A stretch of DNA of 64,000 nucleotides, from positions 1 through 64,000 of the forward strand of contig NZ_LGHZ01000011.1 in the NCBI RefSeq assembly GCF_001266615.1, written 5' to 3'. The notes beneath the pieces were generated by a model. It did not search any database. It worked only from the letters and a program-made list of their open reading frames with translations, and was not told the DNA's origin. Shown piece by piece: positions 21,740 through 34,941 of this stretch. Both the position numbers and the translations under genes were made by a program. The DNA is from Kluyvera genomosp. 1. GTDB lineage: Bacteria > Pseudomonadota > Gammaproteobacteria > Enterobacterales > Enterobacteriaceae. Within the stretch, counting starts at the first letter, position 1; every line of letters starts with the position of its first letter.

Positions 21740-22603
21740 ATGTCTGCCAAACATCCAGTTATTGCCGTCACCGGCTCCAGCGGAGCGGGAACCACTACCA
21801 CCAGCCTCGCGTTCCGTAAAATTTTCGGCCAGCTCAATCTGCGAGCCGCCGAAGTGGAAGGCGACAGCTTCCATCGCTATACCCGCCCAGAAATGGATAT
21901 GGCGATTCGTAAGGCCCGCGATCTGGGCCGTCATATCAGCTACTTCGGCCCGGATGCCAACGACTTTGGTCTGCTGGAACAAACCTTCCGCGACTACGGC
22001 GTGAACGGTAAAGGGCAATCGCGCAAGTATCTGCACACTTACGATGAAGCGGTGCCGTGGAATCAGGTACCGGGAACATTTACGCCCTGGCAGCCGCTGC
22101 CAGAACCGACTGATGTTTTGTTCTACGAAGGGCTACATGGCGGCGTCGTCACACCGCAGCACGACGTCGCACGTCACGTCGATCTGCTGGTTGGCGTGGT
22201 GCCTATCGTTAACCTCGAATGGATCCAGAAGATGATCCGTGACACCGGCGAACGCGGGCATTCGCGCGAAGCAGTGATGGATTCTGTCGTACGTTCCATG
22301 GAAGATTACATTAACTTCATCACGCCGCAGTTCTCCCGTACTCATATCAACTTCCAGCGCGTGCCCACCGTCGATACCTCAAACCCGTTCGCAGCCAAAA
22401 GCATCCCATCACTTGATGAAAGCTTTGTGGTGATTCATTTCCGTAATCTGGAAGGGATCGACTACCCGTGGCTGCTAGCCATGCTGCAGGGATCGTTTAT
22501 TTCGCATATGAACACGCTGGTCGTGCCGGGCGGCAAGATGGGGCTGGCGATGGAGCTTATCATGACGCCGCTGGTGCAGCGTCTGATGGAAGGCCGAAGC
22601 TAA
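21740..22603 (+). CDS. prkB: Phosphoribulokinase-like protein PrkB
   Basis: This 287-residue P-loop kinase is related to phosphoribulokinase and uridine kinase, with Walker A GSSGAGTTT at 12-20. The organism shows no sign of a Calvin cycle, so the substrate is unknown and the name describes homology only. A GGGAG ribosome site precedes ATG 21740. It is convergent with yhfA, and a perfect 8-bp hairpin lies between them. Confidence 0.9.
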   Translation: MSAKHPVIAVTGSSGAGTTTTSLAFRKIFGQLNLRAAEVEGDSFHRYTRPEMDMAIRKARDLGRHISYFGPDANDFGLLEQTFRDYGVNGKGQSRKYLHTYDEAVPWNQVPGTFTPWQPLPEPTDVLFYEGLHGGVVTPQHDVARHVDLLVGVVPIVNLEWIQKMIRDTGERGHSREAVMDSVVRSMEDYINFITPQFSRTHINFQRVPTVDTSNPFAAKSIPSLDESFVVIHFRNLEGIDYPWLLAMLQGSFISHMNTLVVPGGKMGLAMELIMTPLVQRLMEGRS

Positions 22604-22605
22604 CG

Positions 22606-22625
22606 TTGAGGGGATTACCCCTCAA
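22606..22625. terminator. Hairpin between prkB and yhfA
   Basis: A perfect 8-bp stem TTGAGGGG/CCCCTCAA with a 4-base ATTA loop sits 2 bases after the prkB stop and overlaps the last codons of yhfA on the other strand. It has no long uridine run, so it is a probable but not classic terminator. Confidence 0.55.
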
Positions 22626-23019
22626 TCACTTCGTATGAATGGGTGATATTGACCGCTTTCTCCAGCATCAGTGCCACGGAGCAGTATTTCTCAGCAGAAA
22701 GGTCAACCGCACGCGATACCGCCGCATCTTTGAGCTCTTTACCGGTCACGATAAAGTGCAGGTTAATATGGGTAAACAGGCGCGGCGCCTCTTCACGACG
22801 TTCAGAAGTCAGTTTCACTTCGCAGTCGGTCACGTTGTAGCGGCCTTTTTGCAGGATAGATACCACGTCAATCGCACTACATCCCCCCGCAGCCATGAGC
22901 ACGACTTCCATAGGACTTGGCGCTTTATCGCCAGAGTTGCCGTCCATCAAAATCTGATGTCCTGAAGCGGACTCACCAAGGAAGGTTAAGCCTTCAACCC
23001 ATTTCACACGTGCTTGCAT
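22615..23019 (-). CDS. yhfA: OsmC-family protein YhfA
   Basis: This 134-residue OsmC/Ohr-type protein is a likely cytosolic thiol peroxidase or related redox protein. The two conserved cysteines are present: Cys47 in MAAGGCSAIDV and Cys113 in EKYCSVALML. Its physiological substrate is unknown. It is divergent from crp across 303 bases. Confidence 0.92.
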   Translation of the reverse strand: MQARVKWVEGLTFLGESASGHQILMDGNSGDKAPSPMEVVLMAAGGCSAIDVVSILQKGRYNVTDCEVKLTSERREEAPRLFTHINLHFIVTGKELKDAAVSRAVDLSAEKYCSVALMLEKAVNITHSYEVIEG

Positions 23020-23188
23020 AATATTTAACTCCCAGGTTGCAATTTTCTTCTCAGATTACGCGCACATAACAAATCTCGCAACGGAAGGCGATCGGCGTCA
23101 TGCTGAAGCGAGACACCAGGAGACACGCGGCTAAAGCTATGCTAAAACAGTCAGGATGCTACGGTAATACATAAACGTACTGCATGTA

Positions 23189-23204
23189 TGCAGAGGACAT
23201 CACA
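23189..23204. promoter_or_regulatory. crp: CRP autoregulatory site in the crp leader
   Basis: TGCAG-N6-TCACA has a perfect right half and a weaker left half. Its centre is about 126 bases upstream of the crp ATG. With the E. coli leader length of about 167 bases, transcription would start near 23156 and the site would lie near +40, where E. coli CRP represses crp and activates a divergent transcript. The rest of 23020-23322 holds the promoters of crp and yhfA; I see no gene in it. Confidence 0.7.
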
Positions 23205-23322
23205 TTACAGGCTGCGGCACGATTCGACAGCCGACTTCCCAGGTAACGGGAAGGATACTATTGCAACCAGTGGCTGCAAGGTTTTGCCGCTGGAAAGAGC
23301 TTATAACAGAGGATAACCGCGC

Positions 23323-23955
23323 ATGGTGCTTGGCAAACCGCAAACAGACCCGACTCTCGAATGGTTCTTGTCTCATTGCCATATTCATAAGTACCCATCG
23401 AAGAGCACGCTGATTCACCAGGGTGAAAAGGCAGAGACGCTGTATTACATCGTGAAAGGCTCAGTGGCAGTACTCATCAAGGATGAAGAAGGTAAAGAGA
23501 TGATCCTCTCTTACCTCAACCAGGGCGATTTTATCGGCGAGTTAGGCCTGTTTGAAGAAGGCCAGGAACGCAGCGCATGGGTACGAGCAAAAACCGCTTG
23601 TGAAGTTGCTGAAATCTCTTATAAAAAATTCCGTCAGCTGATTCAGGTTAACCCAGACATCCTGATGCGTCTCTCTTCGCAAATGGCGCGTCGTCTGCAA
23701 ATCACCTCTGAAAAAGTTGGCAACCTGGCATTCCTGGACGTGACCGGACGTATCGCCCAGACCCTGCTGAACCTGGCGAAACAGCCGGATGCCATGACCC
23801 ACCCAGACGGTATGCAGATCAAAATCACCCGTCAGGAAATCGGTCAGATCGTCGGTTGTTCCCGCGAAACCGTGGGCCGTATTCTGAAAATGCTGGAAGA
23901 TCAAAACCTGATCTCCGCGCACGGCAAAACGATTGTCGTTTACGGTACCCGCTGA
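23323..23955 (+). CDS. crp: cAMP receptor protein
   Basis: CRP is the global regulator that, bound to cAMP, activates genes for alternative carbon sources. The 210-residue protein is nearly identical to the E. coli one. The cAMP pocket shows GELGLFE and RSAWVRA in the beta-barrel (about 71-90), followed by the long C-helix and the helix-turn-helix [19 protein letters not shown] (about 169-188) with Arg/Glu/Arg DNA contacts. Several likely CRP targets are in this same window (ppiA/tsgA, pckA and crp itself). Confidence 0.99.
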   Translation: MVLGKPQTDPTLEWFLSHCHIHKYPSKSTLIHQGEKAETLYYIVKGSVAVLIKDEEGKEMILSYLNQGDFIGELGLFEEGQERSAWVRAKTACEVAEISYKKFRQLIQVNPDILMRLSSQMARRLQITSEKVGNLAFLDVTGRIAQTLLNLAKQPDAMTHPDGMQIKITRQEIGQIVGCSRETVGRILKMLEDQNLISAHGKTIVVYGTR

Positions 23956-23963
23956 TCCAGCCT

Positions 23964-23999
23964 AAACGGCATATTGTGCATAACAATATGCCGTTTTTA
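23964..23999 (+). terminator. crp intrinsic terminator
   Basis: A perfect 13-bp stem (23964-23976 with 23984-23996) and a 7-base loop are followed by uridines. It lies 8 bases after the crp stop. The start codon of yhfK follows 11 bases after the uridine run. Confidence 0.93.
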
Positions 24000-24010
24000 T
24001 TTGTTCCCCT

Positions 24011-27368
<3,358 letters not shown>

Positions 27369-27380
27369 TCATAGCAACTA

Positions 27381-27944
27381 CTATCGGTTGAGAAAGTTGG
27401 CCAGCAGTTCATGTCCCTGTTCGCTGAGGATGCTCTCTGGGTGGAATTGCACCCCTTCCAGATCCCACTCTCGATGACGGATCCCCATGATTTCGCCCGC
27501 TTCGCTGCGTGCGGTGACGTCAAAGCAATCGGCGAGGGTAGCCGGATCAATTAACAAAGAATGATAGCGAGTGACGGTCAGCGGATTATTCAAACCGCGA
27601 AACACGCCCTGCTGCTGATGGATAATCGGTGAGGTTTTGCCATGCATCACTTTTTCCGCACGTACAATACGCGCGCCAAATGCCTGAGCGATAGCCTGGT
27701 GACCTAAGCAGACGCCGAGCAGCGGTACTTTACCCGCATAGTGGCGAATCACATCGAGGGAGATACCGGCGTCATCCGGCGTGCAAGGACCTGGGGAAAT
27801 AACGATTTTGTCCGGCGCGAGCTGAGCGATGTCATCAAGGGTGATGTCGTCGTTACGCTTAACCGTCACGCTGGCCCCGAGTTCACAGAAGTATTGGTAG
27901 AGGTTCCAGGTAAAAGAATCGTAGTTATCAATCAGCAGGATCAT
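27381..27944 (-). CDS. pabA: Aminodeoxychorismate synthase, glutamine amidotransferase component
   Basis: PabA releases ammonia from glutamine for PabB, which makes 4-amino-4-deoxychorismate on the way to p-aminobenzoate and folate. The 187-residue class I amidotransferase has the triad Cys79 (LLGVCLGHQ), His168 and Glu170 (VQFHPES). It lies 84 bases before argD on the same strand. In E. coli fic and yhfG lie upstream; here an ERIC element does. Confidence 0.97.
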   Translation of the reverse strand: MILLIDNYDSFTWNLYQYFCELGASVTVKRNDDITLDDIAQLAPDKIVISPGPCTPDDAGISLDVIRHYAGKVPLLGVCLGHQAIAQAFGARIVRAEKVMHGKTSPIIHQQQGVFRGLNNPLTVTRYHSLLIDPATLADCFDVTARSEAGEIMGIRHREWDLEGVQFHPESILSEQGHELLANFLNR

Positions 27945-27960
27945 GGCGGCTCCGGTCGTT

Positions 27961-28087
<127 letters not shown>

Positions 28088-28128
28088 TCTGCCGCCATTC
28101 TAACGGGTGCTTACTGCTTTAGCGATAC

Positions 28129-28156
28129 GGGCGGCAGCCTCATGCCGATGCCGCCC
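28129..28156 (-). terminator. Possible ppiA terminator hairpin
   Basis: An 8-bp GC-rich stem GGGCGGCA/TGCCGCCC with a 12-base loop lies 9 bases after the ppiA stop. No uridine tract follows, so the call is weak. Confidence 0.4.
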
Positions 28157-28164
28157 CGTCGCAT

Positions 28165-28737
28165 TTACGGCAGAACTTTTGCCGACAAGATGACGATAGG
28201 TTTAGTTGGCACGTTCTGGTACGGCCCAACGTTGTGGCTCGCGACCTGGGAAATCTTATCCGCCACGTCCATGCCTTTCACCACCTTACCGAATACGGCA
28301 TAGCCAAAGTCACGCTGGCCGTGATCCAGGAAGGCGTTATCCGCTACGTTGATGAAGAACTGGCTGGTTGCGCTATCTTTATCAGCAGTACGTGCCATAG
28401 CGATAGTGCCGCGGGTGTTGCGCAGACCGTTGTCAGCTTCGTTTTTAATCGGTGGATTTGGCTGCTTCTGCTGCATCTGCTCGTTAAAGCCGCCGCCCTG
28501 AACCATAAAGCCCGGGATCACGCGGTGGAAGGTGGTGTTGTTGTAGAAACCGCTGTTGACGTATTTCAGGAAGTTATCAACCGAAACTGGCGCTTTCTGG
28601 CTATCCAGCTGCAGCTCGATGTTGCCGGCTGAAGTGGTCAGCAGCACGTGCGGATTATTGGTCGCCGCGAGCGCCGCAGGCGCCATAGAGGAAAGAGCAA
28701 AAACAGCCGCCACGGCCGCCAGAGTTGATTTGAGCAT
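28165..28737 (-). CDS. ppiA: Periplasmic cyclophilin-type peptidyl-prolyl isomerase PpiA
   Basis: PpiA (rotamase A, CypA) speeds proline isomerisation in the periplasm. The 190-residue precursor has a signal peptide of about 24 residues ending SSMAPAALA and a cyclophilin domain with [13 protein letters not shown] and the [10 protein letters not shown] segment. ATG 28737 is preferred because AAGGAA lies upstream and it begins the signal peptide. The region upstream carries a near-perfect CRP site; E. coli ppiA is known to be controlled by CRP and CytR. Confidence 0.96.
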   Translation of the reverse strand: MLKSTLAAVAAVFALSSMAPAALAATNNPHVLLTTSAGNIELQLDSQKAPVSVDNFLKYVNSGFYNNTTFHRVIPGFMVQGGGFNEQMQQKQPNPPIKNEADNGLRNTRGTIAMARTADKDSATSQFFINVADNAFLDHGQRDFGYAVFGKVVKGMDVADKISQVASHNVGPYQNVPTKPIVILSAKVLP

Positions 28738-28878
28738 GAGAATTCCTTTAACGAGTGCAGTAGTGAAAGCAAGTGGCTTGATTCTAAAGAGGCTTAGCCC
28801 CACAGGCCAGTGCTTTACTAAAGTTTACGTGGATGTAACGCTCATAATGATCAGGGTAAGAAATGATGAATCCAATTT

Positions 28879-28894
28879 TGTGATCTTGATCACA
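28879..28894. promoter_or_regulatory. Consensus CRP site between ppiA and tsgA
   Basis: TGTGA-N6-TCACA is matched perfectly, and the palindrome extends to TTTTGTGATCTTGATCACATTG. It lies 142 bases from the ppiA start and 122 from the tsgA start, so it could serve either gene. In E. coli CRP control of ppiA is established. The rest of the 278-base gap holds promoters only. Confidence 0.87.
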
Positions 28895-29015
28895 TTGGAA
28901 TGTGTAATGCGCCAACGTTTGCGTAATAAAACTATGAATACATCACTACAGTGAATAAAATCTGCACGCTCAGCGCAGAGTCAATGCGTTTTACACAACT
29001 ATTCACAGGCCAGTC

Positions 29016-30197
29016 ATGACTAACAGCAACCGTATCAAGCTCACATGGATTAGCTTCTTCTCCTACGCCCTCACCGGTGCGTTGGTGATCGTCACCGGGA
29101 TGGTGATGGGAAATATTGCCGATTACTTTAATCTGCCCGTTTCCAGCATGAGTAACACCTTCACCTTCCTGAACGCAGGGATCCTGATCTCCATCTTCCT
29201 CAATGCCTGGCTGATGGAAATCGTGCCGCTGAAAACGCAGCTCCGTTTTGGCTTTGTGCTGATGGTCCTGGCCGTTGCGGGTCTGATGGCCACTCACAGC
29301 CTGGCGCTGTTCTCTGCCGCCATGTTCGTTCTGGGTCTGGTCAGCGGGATTACCATGTCCATCGGTACGTTCCTTATCACCCACATGTATGAAGGGCGTC
29401 AGCGCGGTGCACGCCTGCTGTTTACCGACTCCTTCTTTAGCATGGCCGGGATGATCTTCCCGATGGTTGCCGCTGTTCTCCTCGCGCGCAGCATCGAGTG
29501 GTACTGGGTTTATGCCTGCATTGGTCTGGTTTACGTGGCGATCTTTATTCTGACCTTCGGCTGTGACTTCCCTGTTCTGGGTAAAAAGGCGCAGCAGGAA
29601 GACCAGCCGGTGGCGAAAGAAAAATGGGGCATCGGCGTGCTATTCCTGTCCATCGCCGCGCTGTGCTACATCCTCGGTCAGCTGGGCTTCATCTCCTGGG
29701 TACCGGAATACGCCAAAGGTCTGGGCATGAGCCTGAACGACGCGGGTAAGCTGGTGAGCGATTTCTGGATGTCTTACATGTTCGGTATGTGGGCCTTTAG
29801 CTTCATTCTGCGTTTCTTCGACCTGCAGCGCATCCTGACCGTGCTGGCAGGTATTGCGACCGTCATGATGTATCTGTTCAACCACGGTGAACCGCAGCAT
29901 CTGGCCTGGTTTATTCTGACGCTGGGCTTCTTCTCCAGCGCTATCTACACCTCCATCATTACGCTGGGTTCATTGCAGACCAAAGTCGCCTCCCCAAAAC
30001 TGGTTAACTTTGTTCTGACCTGCGGCACTATCGGCACCATGCTGACCTTCGTTGTGACCGGCCCGATTGTTGCCAGCAGTGGCCCTCTGGCAGCGCTGAC
30101 GACGGCTAACGCACTGTATGCCGTTGTCTTCGTGATGTGTCTTATCCTTGGCTTTGTGAGCCGTCATCGCCAGCACGCGACGACCGCTTCTCACTAA
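29016..30197 (+). CDS. tsgA: TsgA, major facilitator superfamily protein
   Basis: This 393-residue inner-membrane protein has about 12 hydrophobic segments and the MFS fold. In Salmonella tsgA was found as a tellurite- and selenite-sensitive gene near nirB, but the substrate is not established. It is divergent from ppiA and followed by a strong terminator before nirB. Confidence 0.92.
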   Translation: MTNSNRIKLTWISFFSYALTGALVIVTGMVMGNIADYFNLPVSSMSNTFTFLNAGILISIFLNAWLMEIVPLKTQLRFGFVLMVLAVAGLMATHSLALFSAAMFVLGLVSGITMSIGTFLITHMYEGRQRGARLLFTDSFFSMAGMIFPMVAAVLLARSIEWYWVYACIGLVYVAIFILTFGCDFPVLGKKAQQEDQPVAKEKWGIGVLFLSIAALCYILGQLGFISWVPEYAKGLGMSLNDAGKLVSDFWMSYMFGMWAFSFILRFFDLQRILTVLAGIATVMMYLFNHGEPQHLAWFILTLGFFSSAIYTSIITLGSLQTKVASPKLVNFVLTCGTIGTMLTFVVTGPIVASSGPLAALTTANALYAVVFVMCLILGFVSRHRQHATTASH

Positions 30198-30204
30198 GCC
30201 GCCT

Positions 30205-30240
30205 CGCCCCTTTTCAGCCGAAAAGGGGCGTTATTCTTTC
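30205..30240 (+). terminator. tsgA intrinsic terminator
   Basis: A 10-bp stem CGCCCCTTTT/AAAAGGGGCG with a 6-base loop is followed by a T-rich tail, starting 8 bases after the tsgA stop. Confidence 0.9.
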
Positions 30241-30356
30241 CTCTTCGCCTCGTCCTTCTTCCCCGCCGTTTATTTGCTCATTTCGTACAAAAAACAATCA
30301 CACGATAAAGTTGTGTATTTTCCGCAACTTACAAAACCACTTAAAAATCATCACCC

Positions 30357-30372
30357 TACTCATTAAGGGGTA
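30357..30372 (+). promoter_or_regulatory. NarL/NarP 7-2-7 site of the nirB promoter
   Basis: Inverted heptamers TACTCAT and AGGGGTA are separated by 2 bases and fit the TACYNMT rule. The centre is 28 bases upstream of the FNR site centre, the same spacing as the -69.5 and -41.5 sites of the E. coli nirB promoter, so nitrate/nitrite activation is expected. Confidence 0.88.
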
Positions 30373-30385
30373 GCCAAAGGCTAAA

Positions 30386-30399
30386 TTGATTTGAATCAA
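30386..30399 (+). promoter_or_regulatory. FNR site of the nirB promoter
   Basis: TTGAT-TTGA-ATCAA is a perfect FNR dyad. If it lies at -41.5, transcription starts near 30434, and TAAGGT at 30421-30426 is then the -10 hexamer. Anaerobic activation of nirBD is expected. Confidence 0.93.
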
Positions 30400-30457
30400 T
30401 AATCGCAATAGCTGAATCGTTAAGGTAGGCAGTATTAGAATAGAAATCGAGGCAAAA

Positions 30458-33001
30458 ATGAGCAAAGTCAGACTCGCAATTATCGGTAATGGCATGGTCG
30501 GCCACCGTTTTATTGAGGATATTCTCGATAAAGCCGACGCCAGCCAGTTCGATATTACCGTCTTCTGTGAAGAACCCCGCATCGCCTACGACCGCGTACA
30601 CCTCTCCTCTTACTTCTCTCACCACACGGCAGAAGAGCTGTCGCTGGTACGCGAAGGCTTCTATGAGAAGCACGGTGTGAAGGTTCTGGTCGGCGAACGC
30701 GCTATCACCATTAACCGTAAAGAGAAGGTGATTCACTCCAGCGCAGGCCGTACCGTCTTTTATGACAAGCTGATCATGGCGACCGGTTCTTATCCATGGA
30801 TCCCGCCAATTAAAGGCTCTGAAACTCAAGATTGCTTCGTCTATCGTACGATTGAAGATCTCAACGCCATTGAGAACTGCGCGCGCCGTAGCAAACGCGG
30901 CGCGGTGGTCGGTGGCGGTTTGCTCGGCCTTGAAGCGGCCGGAGCACTGAAAAACCTTGGCGTCGAAACCCACGTTATCGAGTTTGCCCCAATGCTGATG
31001 GCCGAACAGCTCGATCAGATGGGCGGCGAACAGCTGAAGCGCAAAATCGAAAGCATGGGCGTGAAGGTTCACACCAACAAGAACACCAAAGAGATCGTGC
31101 AGGAAGGCGATAACGCGCGTAAAACCATGCGCTTTGCCGACGGCAGCCAGCTGGAAGTCGACTTTATCGTCTTCTCCACCGGTATCCGCCCACGCGACAA
31201 ACTGGCTACACAGTGCGGTCTTGAGGTCGCCCAGCGCGGCGGCATCATGATTAACGACAGCTGCCAGACTTCTGACCCGGATATCTACGCCATCGGCGAA
31301 TGCGCCAGCTGGAAAAACCGCGTTTACGGTCTGGTTGCGCCGGGCTACAAAATGGCACAGGTCGCCGTTGACCATATTCTCGGCAGCGAAAACAGCTTCC
31401 AGGGCGCGGATATGAGTGCCAAGCTGAAACTGCTGGGCGTTGACGTCGGTGGTATTGGCGACGCTCACGGTCGTACGCCGGGCGCACGCAGCTATGTTTA
31501 CCTCGATGAAAACAAAGAGGTCTACAAACGCCTGATCGTAAGTCCAGACAACAAAACGCTGCTCGGCGCCGTACTGGTAGGCGACACCAGCGACTACGGT
31601 AACCTGCTGCAGCTGGCGCTGAACGCGATTGAACTGCCGGAAAACCCAGACTCGCTGATTCTGCCTGCGCACGCTAGCGGCGGTAAGCCGTCTATCGGCG
31701 TCGACAAACTACCAGACAGCGCACAAATCTGCTCCTGCTTCGACGTGACCAAGGGCGCGCTGATTGCGGCAATCAACAAAGGTTGCCACACCGTCGCGGC
31801 GCTGAAAGCCGAAACCAAAGCCGGTACCGGCTGCGGTGGCTGTATCCCGCTGGTGACTCAGGTGCTGAACGCTGAACTGGCAAAACAGGGTATCGAAGTT
31901 AACCACAGTCTCTGTGAACACTTCGCCTTTACCCGTCAGGAGCTGTATCACCTGATTCGCGTCGAAGGTATCAAGACCTTTGATGAGCTGCTGGCGAAAT
32001 ACGGCAAAGGTTACGGCTGTGAAGTCTGTAAACCAACCGTCGGTTCCCTGCTGGCTTCCTGCTGGAATGAATTCATCCTGAAGCCGCAGCACACACCGCT
32101 CCAGGATACCAACGACAACTTCCTGGCTAACATCCAGAAAGATGGCACCTACTCCGTTATCCCGCGTTCCGCAGGCGGTGAAATCACACCGGAAGGGCTG
32201 GTGGCTGTCGGTCGTATCGCGCGCGAGTTTAACCTGTACACCAAAATCACCGGTTCCCAGCGTATCGGCCTGTTCGGTGCGCAGAAAGATGACCTGCCAG
32301 AAATCTGGCGTCAGCTGATTGAAGCGGGCTTCGAAACCGGTCATGCCTACGCCAAAGCGCTGCGTATGGCCAAAACCTGCGTAGGCAGTACCTGGTGCCG
32401 TTACGGCGTGGGCGACAGCGTAGGATTCGGCGTCGAGCTGGAAAACCGCTACAAGGGCATCCGTACGCCGCATAAGATGAAGTTTGGCGTCTCGGGCTGT
32501 ACCCGTGAATGTGCCGAAGCTCAGGGTAAAGACGTAGGTATTATCGCTACCGAAAAAGGCTGGAACCTGTATGTCTGCGGTAACGGCGGCATGAAACCGC
32601 GTCACGCGGATCTGCTGGCGGCCGACCTCGACCGCGATACGCTGGTCAAATACCTCGACCGCTTCATGATGTTCTACATCCGCACCGCCGACAAACTGAC
32701 GCGTACCGCACCGTGGCTGGATAACATGGAAGGCGGGATCGACTACCTGCGTGCCGTGATCATCGATGACAAACTGGGCCTCAACCAGCATCTGGAAGAA
32801 GAGATCGCTCGCCTGCGCGCCGAGTTTGCCTGTGAATGGACTGAAACGGTGAACGATCCGGCCGCGCAGGTTCGTTTCAAACACTTTATCAACAGCGAAC
32901 AGCGTGACCCGAACGTGCAGGTGGTTGCCGAACGTGCACAGCATCGTCCGGCTACGCCATATGAACGCATCCCGGTCACTCTGGTGGAGGAAAACGCATG
33001 A
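30458..33001 (+). CDS. nirB: NADH-dependent nitrite reductase large subunit
   Basis: NirB, with NirD, is the cytosolic siroheme enzyme that reduces nitrite to ammonium with NADH during anaerobic growth. The 847 residues contain, in order, FAD- and NADH-binding Rossmann domains (to about 300), a BFD-like [2Fe-2S] region with CSC and CGGC (about 425-462) and a sulfite/nitrite reductase module with the siroheme-[4Fe-4S] ligands C-X5-C (TCVGSTWC, about 642-648) and C-X3-C (GCTRECAEA, about 681-685). The stop overlaps nirD (ATGA). Confidence 0.98.
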   Translation: MSKVRLAIIGNGMVGHRFIEDILDKADASQFDITVFCEEPRIAYDRVHLSSYFSHHTAEELSLVREGFYEKHGVKVLVGERAITINRKEKVIHSSAGRTVFYDKLIMATGSYPWIPPIKGSETQDCFVYRTIEDLNAIENCARRSKRGAVVGGGLLGLEAAGALKNLGVETHVIEFAPMLMAEQLDQMGGEQLKRKIESMGVKVHTNKNTKEIVQEGDNARKTMRFADGSQLEVDFIVFSTGIRPRDKLATQCGLEVAQRGGIMINDSCQTSDPDIYAIGECASWKNRVYGLVAPGYKMAQVAVDHILGSENSFQGADMSAKLKLLGVDVGGIGDAHGRTPGARSYVYLDENKEVYKRLIVSPDNKTLLGAVLVGDTSDYGNLLQLALNAIELPENPDSLILPAHASGGKPSIGVDKLPDSAQICSCFDVTKGALIAAINKGCHTVAALKAETKAGTGCGGCIPLVTQVLNAELAKQGIEVNHSLCEHFAFTRQELYHLIRVEGIKTFDELLAKYGKGYGCEVCKPTVGSLLASCWNEFILKPQHTPLQDTNDNFLANIQKDGTYSVIPRSAGGEITPEGLVAVGRIAREFNLYTKITGSQRIGLFGAQKDDLPEIWRQLIEAGFETGHAYAKALRMAKTCVGSTWCRYGVGDSVGFGVELENRYKGIRTPHKMKFGVSGCTRECAEAQGKDVGIIATEKGWNLYVCGNGGMKPRHADLLAADLDRDTLVKYLDRFMMFYIRTADKLTRTAPWLDNMEGGIDYLRAVIIDDKLGLNQHLEEEIARLRAEFACEWTETVNDPAAQVRFKHFINSEQRDPNVQVVAERAQHRPATPYERIPVTLVEENA

Positions 33002-33324
33002 GCCAGTGGGTAAATATCTGCAAGATTGACGCCATCCTGCCAGCAACGGGCGTTTGTGCACTGTTGGGCGACAAGCAGGTCGCCGTGTTCCGTCCTTATG
33101 CCGACGACCAGGTTTTCGCTATCAGCAACATCGACCCGTTCTTCGAGTCGAGCGTGCTTTCTCGCGGCCTGATTGCCGAACATCAGGGCGAACTGTGGGT
33201 TGCCAGTCCGTTGAAAAAGCAGCGTTTCCGCCTGCGTGATGGCCTGTGCATGGAAGACGAAAGCCACTCCGTCACCCATTATGAAGCCCGCGTTAAAGAC
33301 GGCCAGGTGCAGCTTAAGGCCTGA
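32998..33324 (+). CDS. nirD: NADH-dependent nitrite reductase small subunit
   Basis: NirD is the 108-residue Rieske-fold partner of NirB. As in other enterobacterial NirD proteins the Cys/His cluster ligands of true Rieske proteins are missing, so it is probably structural. It overlaps nirB by four bases. In E. coli nirC (a nitrite channel) follows; here a 147-base spacer leads directly to cysG. Confidence 0.96.
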   Translation: MSQWVNICKIDAILPATGVCALLGDKQVAVFRPYADDQVFAISNIDPFFESSVLSRGLIAEHQGELWVASPLKKQRFRLRDGLCMEDESHSVTHYEARVKDGQVQLKA

Positions 33325-33364
33325 ACGTTTAGGCATAAGTAATAGCTAAAACTTATGACCTTAA

Positions 33365-33418
33365 AGGGGTAACAGCAGGAAAAATCGTGTATCCCATACG
33401 ATGTCTGCTGTTATCCTT
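33365..33418 (+). other. Long stem-loop between nirD and cysG
   Basis: The outer arms 33367-33378 and 33405-33416 pair over 12 bp with one G-U, and two further weak pairs extend it. A second inner helix of about 7 bp (385-391 with 396-402) closes the loop. No uridine tract follows. It lies where nirC would be in E. coli. It could be a processing or attenuation element that tunes cysG relative to nirBD; this is inference. Confidence 0.6.
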
Positions 33419-33471
33419 ACCCGCATTATTCATCTCGTGTATTTCCTTTGCTAATTCCGTGAGGTTGTCCC

Positions 33472-34845
33472 GTGGATCACTTACCCATCTTTTGCCAACT
33501 GCGCAATCGCGACTGCTTGCTGGTCGGCGGCGGTGATGTTGCTGAACGTAAAGCACGCCTGCTGCTCGACGCCGGTGCGCGTCTGACGGTAAATGCCCGG
33601 GATTTCGTCCCGCAGTTTCACGTCTGGGCCGAAGCGGGAATGCTCACGCTGATGATCGGTGACTTTCAACCGGTGCTGTTGGATAACTGCTGGTTGGCGA
33701 TTGCTGCAACCGATGATGATGCCGTCAATCAACGGGTGAGCGATGAAGCAGAAGATCGCCGCATCTTCTGTAACGTGGTGGATGCGCCGAAAGCCGCCAG
33801 CTTCATCATGCCTTCGATTATCGACCGTTCGCCGCTGATGGTTGCGGTCTCCTCCGGCGGGACCTCTCCCGTGCTGGCGCGTCTGCTACGCGAAAAACTG
33901 GAAGCCGTTCTGCCGCAGCATCTGGGCCAGGTTGCGCTGTACGCAGGAAAACTGCGTGCTCGCGTGAAACAGCAGTTTGCCACCATGGGTGAACGCCGCC
34001 GTTTCTGGGAAAAGCTGTTTATGAACGATCGCCTGGCGCAGTCGCTGGCGAATCAGGATACACAGGCCGTCGAGGAAACGACCGAGCATCTGCTTAATAC
34101 GCCGCTGGACCATCGTGGTGAAGTGGTACTGGTCGGCGCGGGTCCAGGCGATGCAGGTCTGCTGACGCTCAAAGGGCTGCAGCAAATCCAGCAGGCAGAT
34201 GTGGTGGTTTACGACCGTCTGGTTTCTGACGATATTATGGATCTCGTGCGCCGCGATGCGGACCGCATCTTTGTGGGTAAACGCGCCGGCTATCACTGCG
34301 TGCCACAAGATGAAATCAATCAGATTTTGCTGCGCGAAGCGCAACAAGGTAAACGCGTCGTGCGTCTAAAAGGCGGTGACCCCTTCATCTTTGGCCGCGG
34401 CGGCGAAGAGTTGGAAACGCTTTGTGAAGCAGGCATTCCCTTCTCTGTCGTACCGGGTATTACCGCCGCTTCAGGCTGCTCTGCCTACTCAGGTATTCCG
34501 TTAACCCACCGTGACTACGCGCAAAGCGTACGCCTGGTTACCGGACACCTGAAAACCGGCGGTGAGCTGGATTGGGAAAACCTGGCCGCAGAAAAGCAGA
34601 CGCTGGTGTTCTACATGGGTCTGAATCAGGCGGCCACCATCCAGCAAAAGCTCATTGAGCATGGTATGCAGGCCGATATGCCAGTGGCTATCGTTGAGAA
34701 TGGAACCGCGATTACCCAGCGGGTGATTGACGGGCAGCTGACGCAGCTCGGCGAGATGGCACAGCAGATGGCAAGCCCGGCGCTGATTATCGTCGGCCGC
34801 GTGGTGGGGCTTCGTGAAAAGCTTAACTGGTTCTCAAACCACTAA
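33472..34845 (+). CDS. cysG: Siroheme synthase CysG
   Basis: CysG makes siroheme, the cofactor of NirB and of sulfite reductase, from uroporphyrinogen III. The 457-residue fusion has an N-terminal precorrin-2 dehydrogenase/ferrochelatase (NAD-binding [11 protein letters not shown] near 17-28) and a C-terminal SAM-dependent uroporphyrinogen methyltransferase (from about 216, with [15 protein letters not shown]). The start is GTG at 33472, as in E. coli. Location after nirBD supplies cofactor to the reductase. Confidence 0.97.
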   Translation: MDHLPIFCQLRNRDCLLVGGGDVAERKARLLLDAGARLTVNARDFVPQFHVWAEAGMLTLMIGDFQPVLLDNCWLAIAATDDDAVNQRVSDEAEDRRIFCNVVDAPKAASFIMPSIIDRSPLMVAVSSGGTSPVLARLLREKLEAVLPQHLGQVALYAGKLRARVKQQFATMGERRRFWEKLFMNDRLAQSLANQDTQAVEETTEHLLNTPLDHRGEVVLVGAGPGDAGLLTLKGLQQIQQADVVVYDRLVSDDIMDLVRRDADRIFVGKRAGYHCVPQDEINQILLREAQQGKRVVRLKGGDPFIFGRGGEELETLCEAGIPFSVVPGITAASGCSAYSGIPLTHRDYAQSVRLVTGHLKTGGELDWENLAAEKQTLVFYMGLNQAATIQQKLIEHGMQADMPVAIVENGTAITQRVIDGQLTQLGEMAQQMASPALIIVGRVVGLREKLNWFSNH

Positions 34846-34850
34846 CGACA

Positions 34851-34879
34851 AAAAAACCGGGATTATCCCGGTTTTTTTA
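34851..34879. terminator. Bidirectional terminator between cysG and trpS
   Basis: A CCGGGA/TCCCGG stem with a 3-base loop is flanked by a run of A and a run of T, giving uridine tracts on both strands. It lies just after the cysG stop and about 60 bases after the trpS stop. Confidence 0.94.
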
Positions 34880-34941
34880 TTCGCGTCTCATCTGGCCAAC
34901 AATGCATACCCCGCATCGCAAGATCAGATGAGATAATCCGC

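Noticed and set aside
30356-33061. Two long open frames (438 and 450 codons) antisense to nirB
   Set aside because: They mirror nirB codon usage, have no recognisable domains, and one runs back through the nirB promoter sites.
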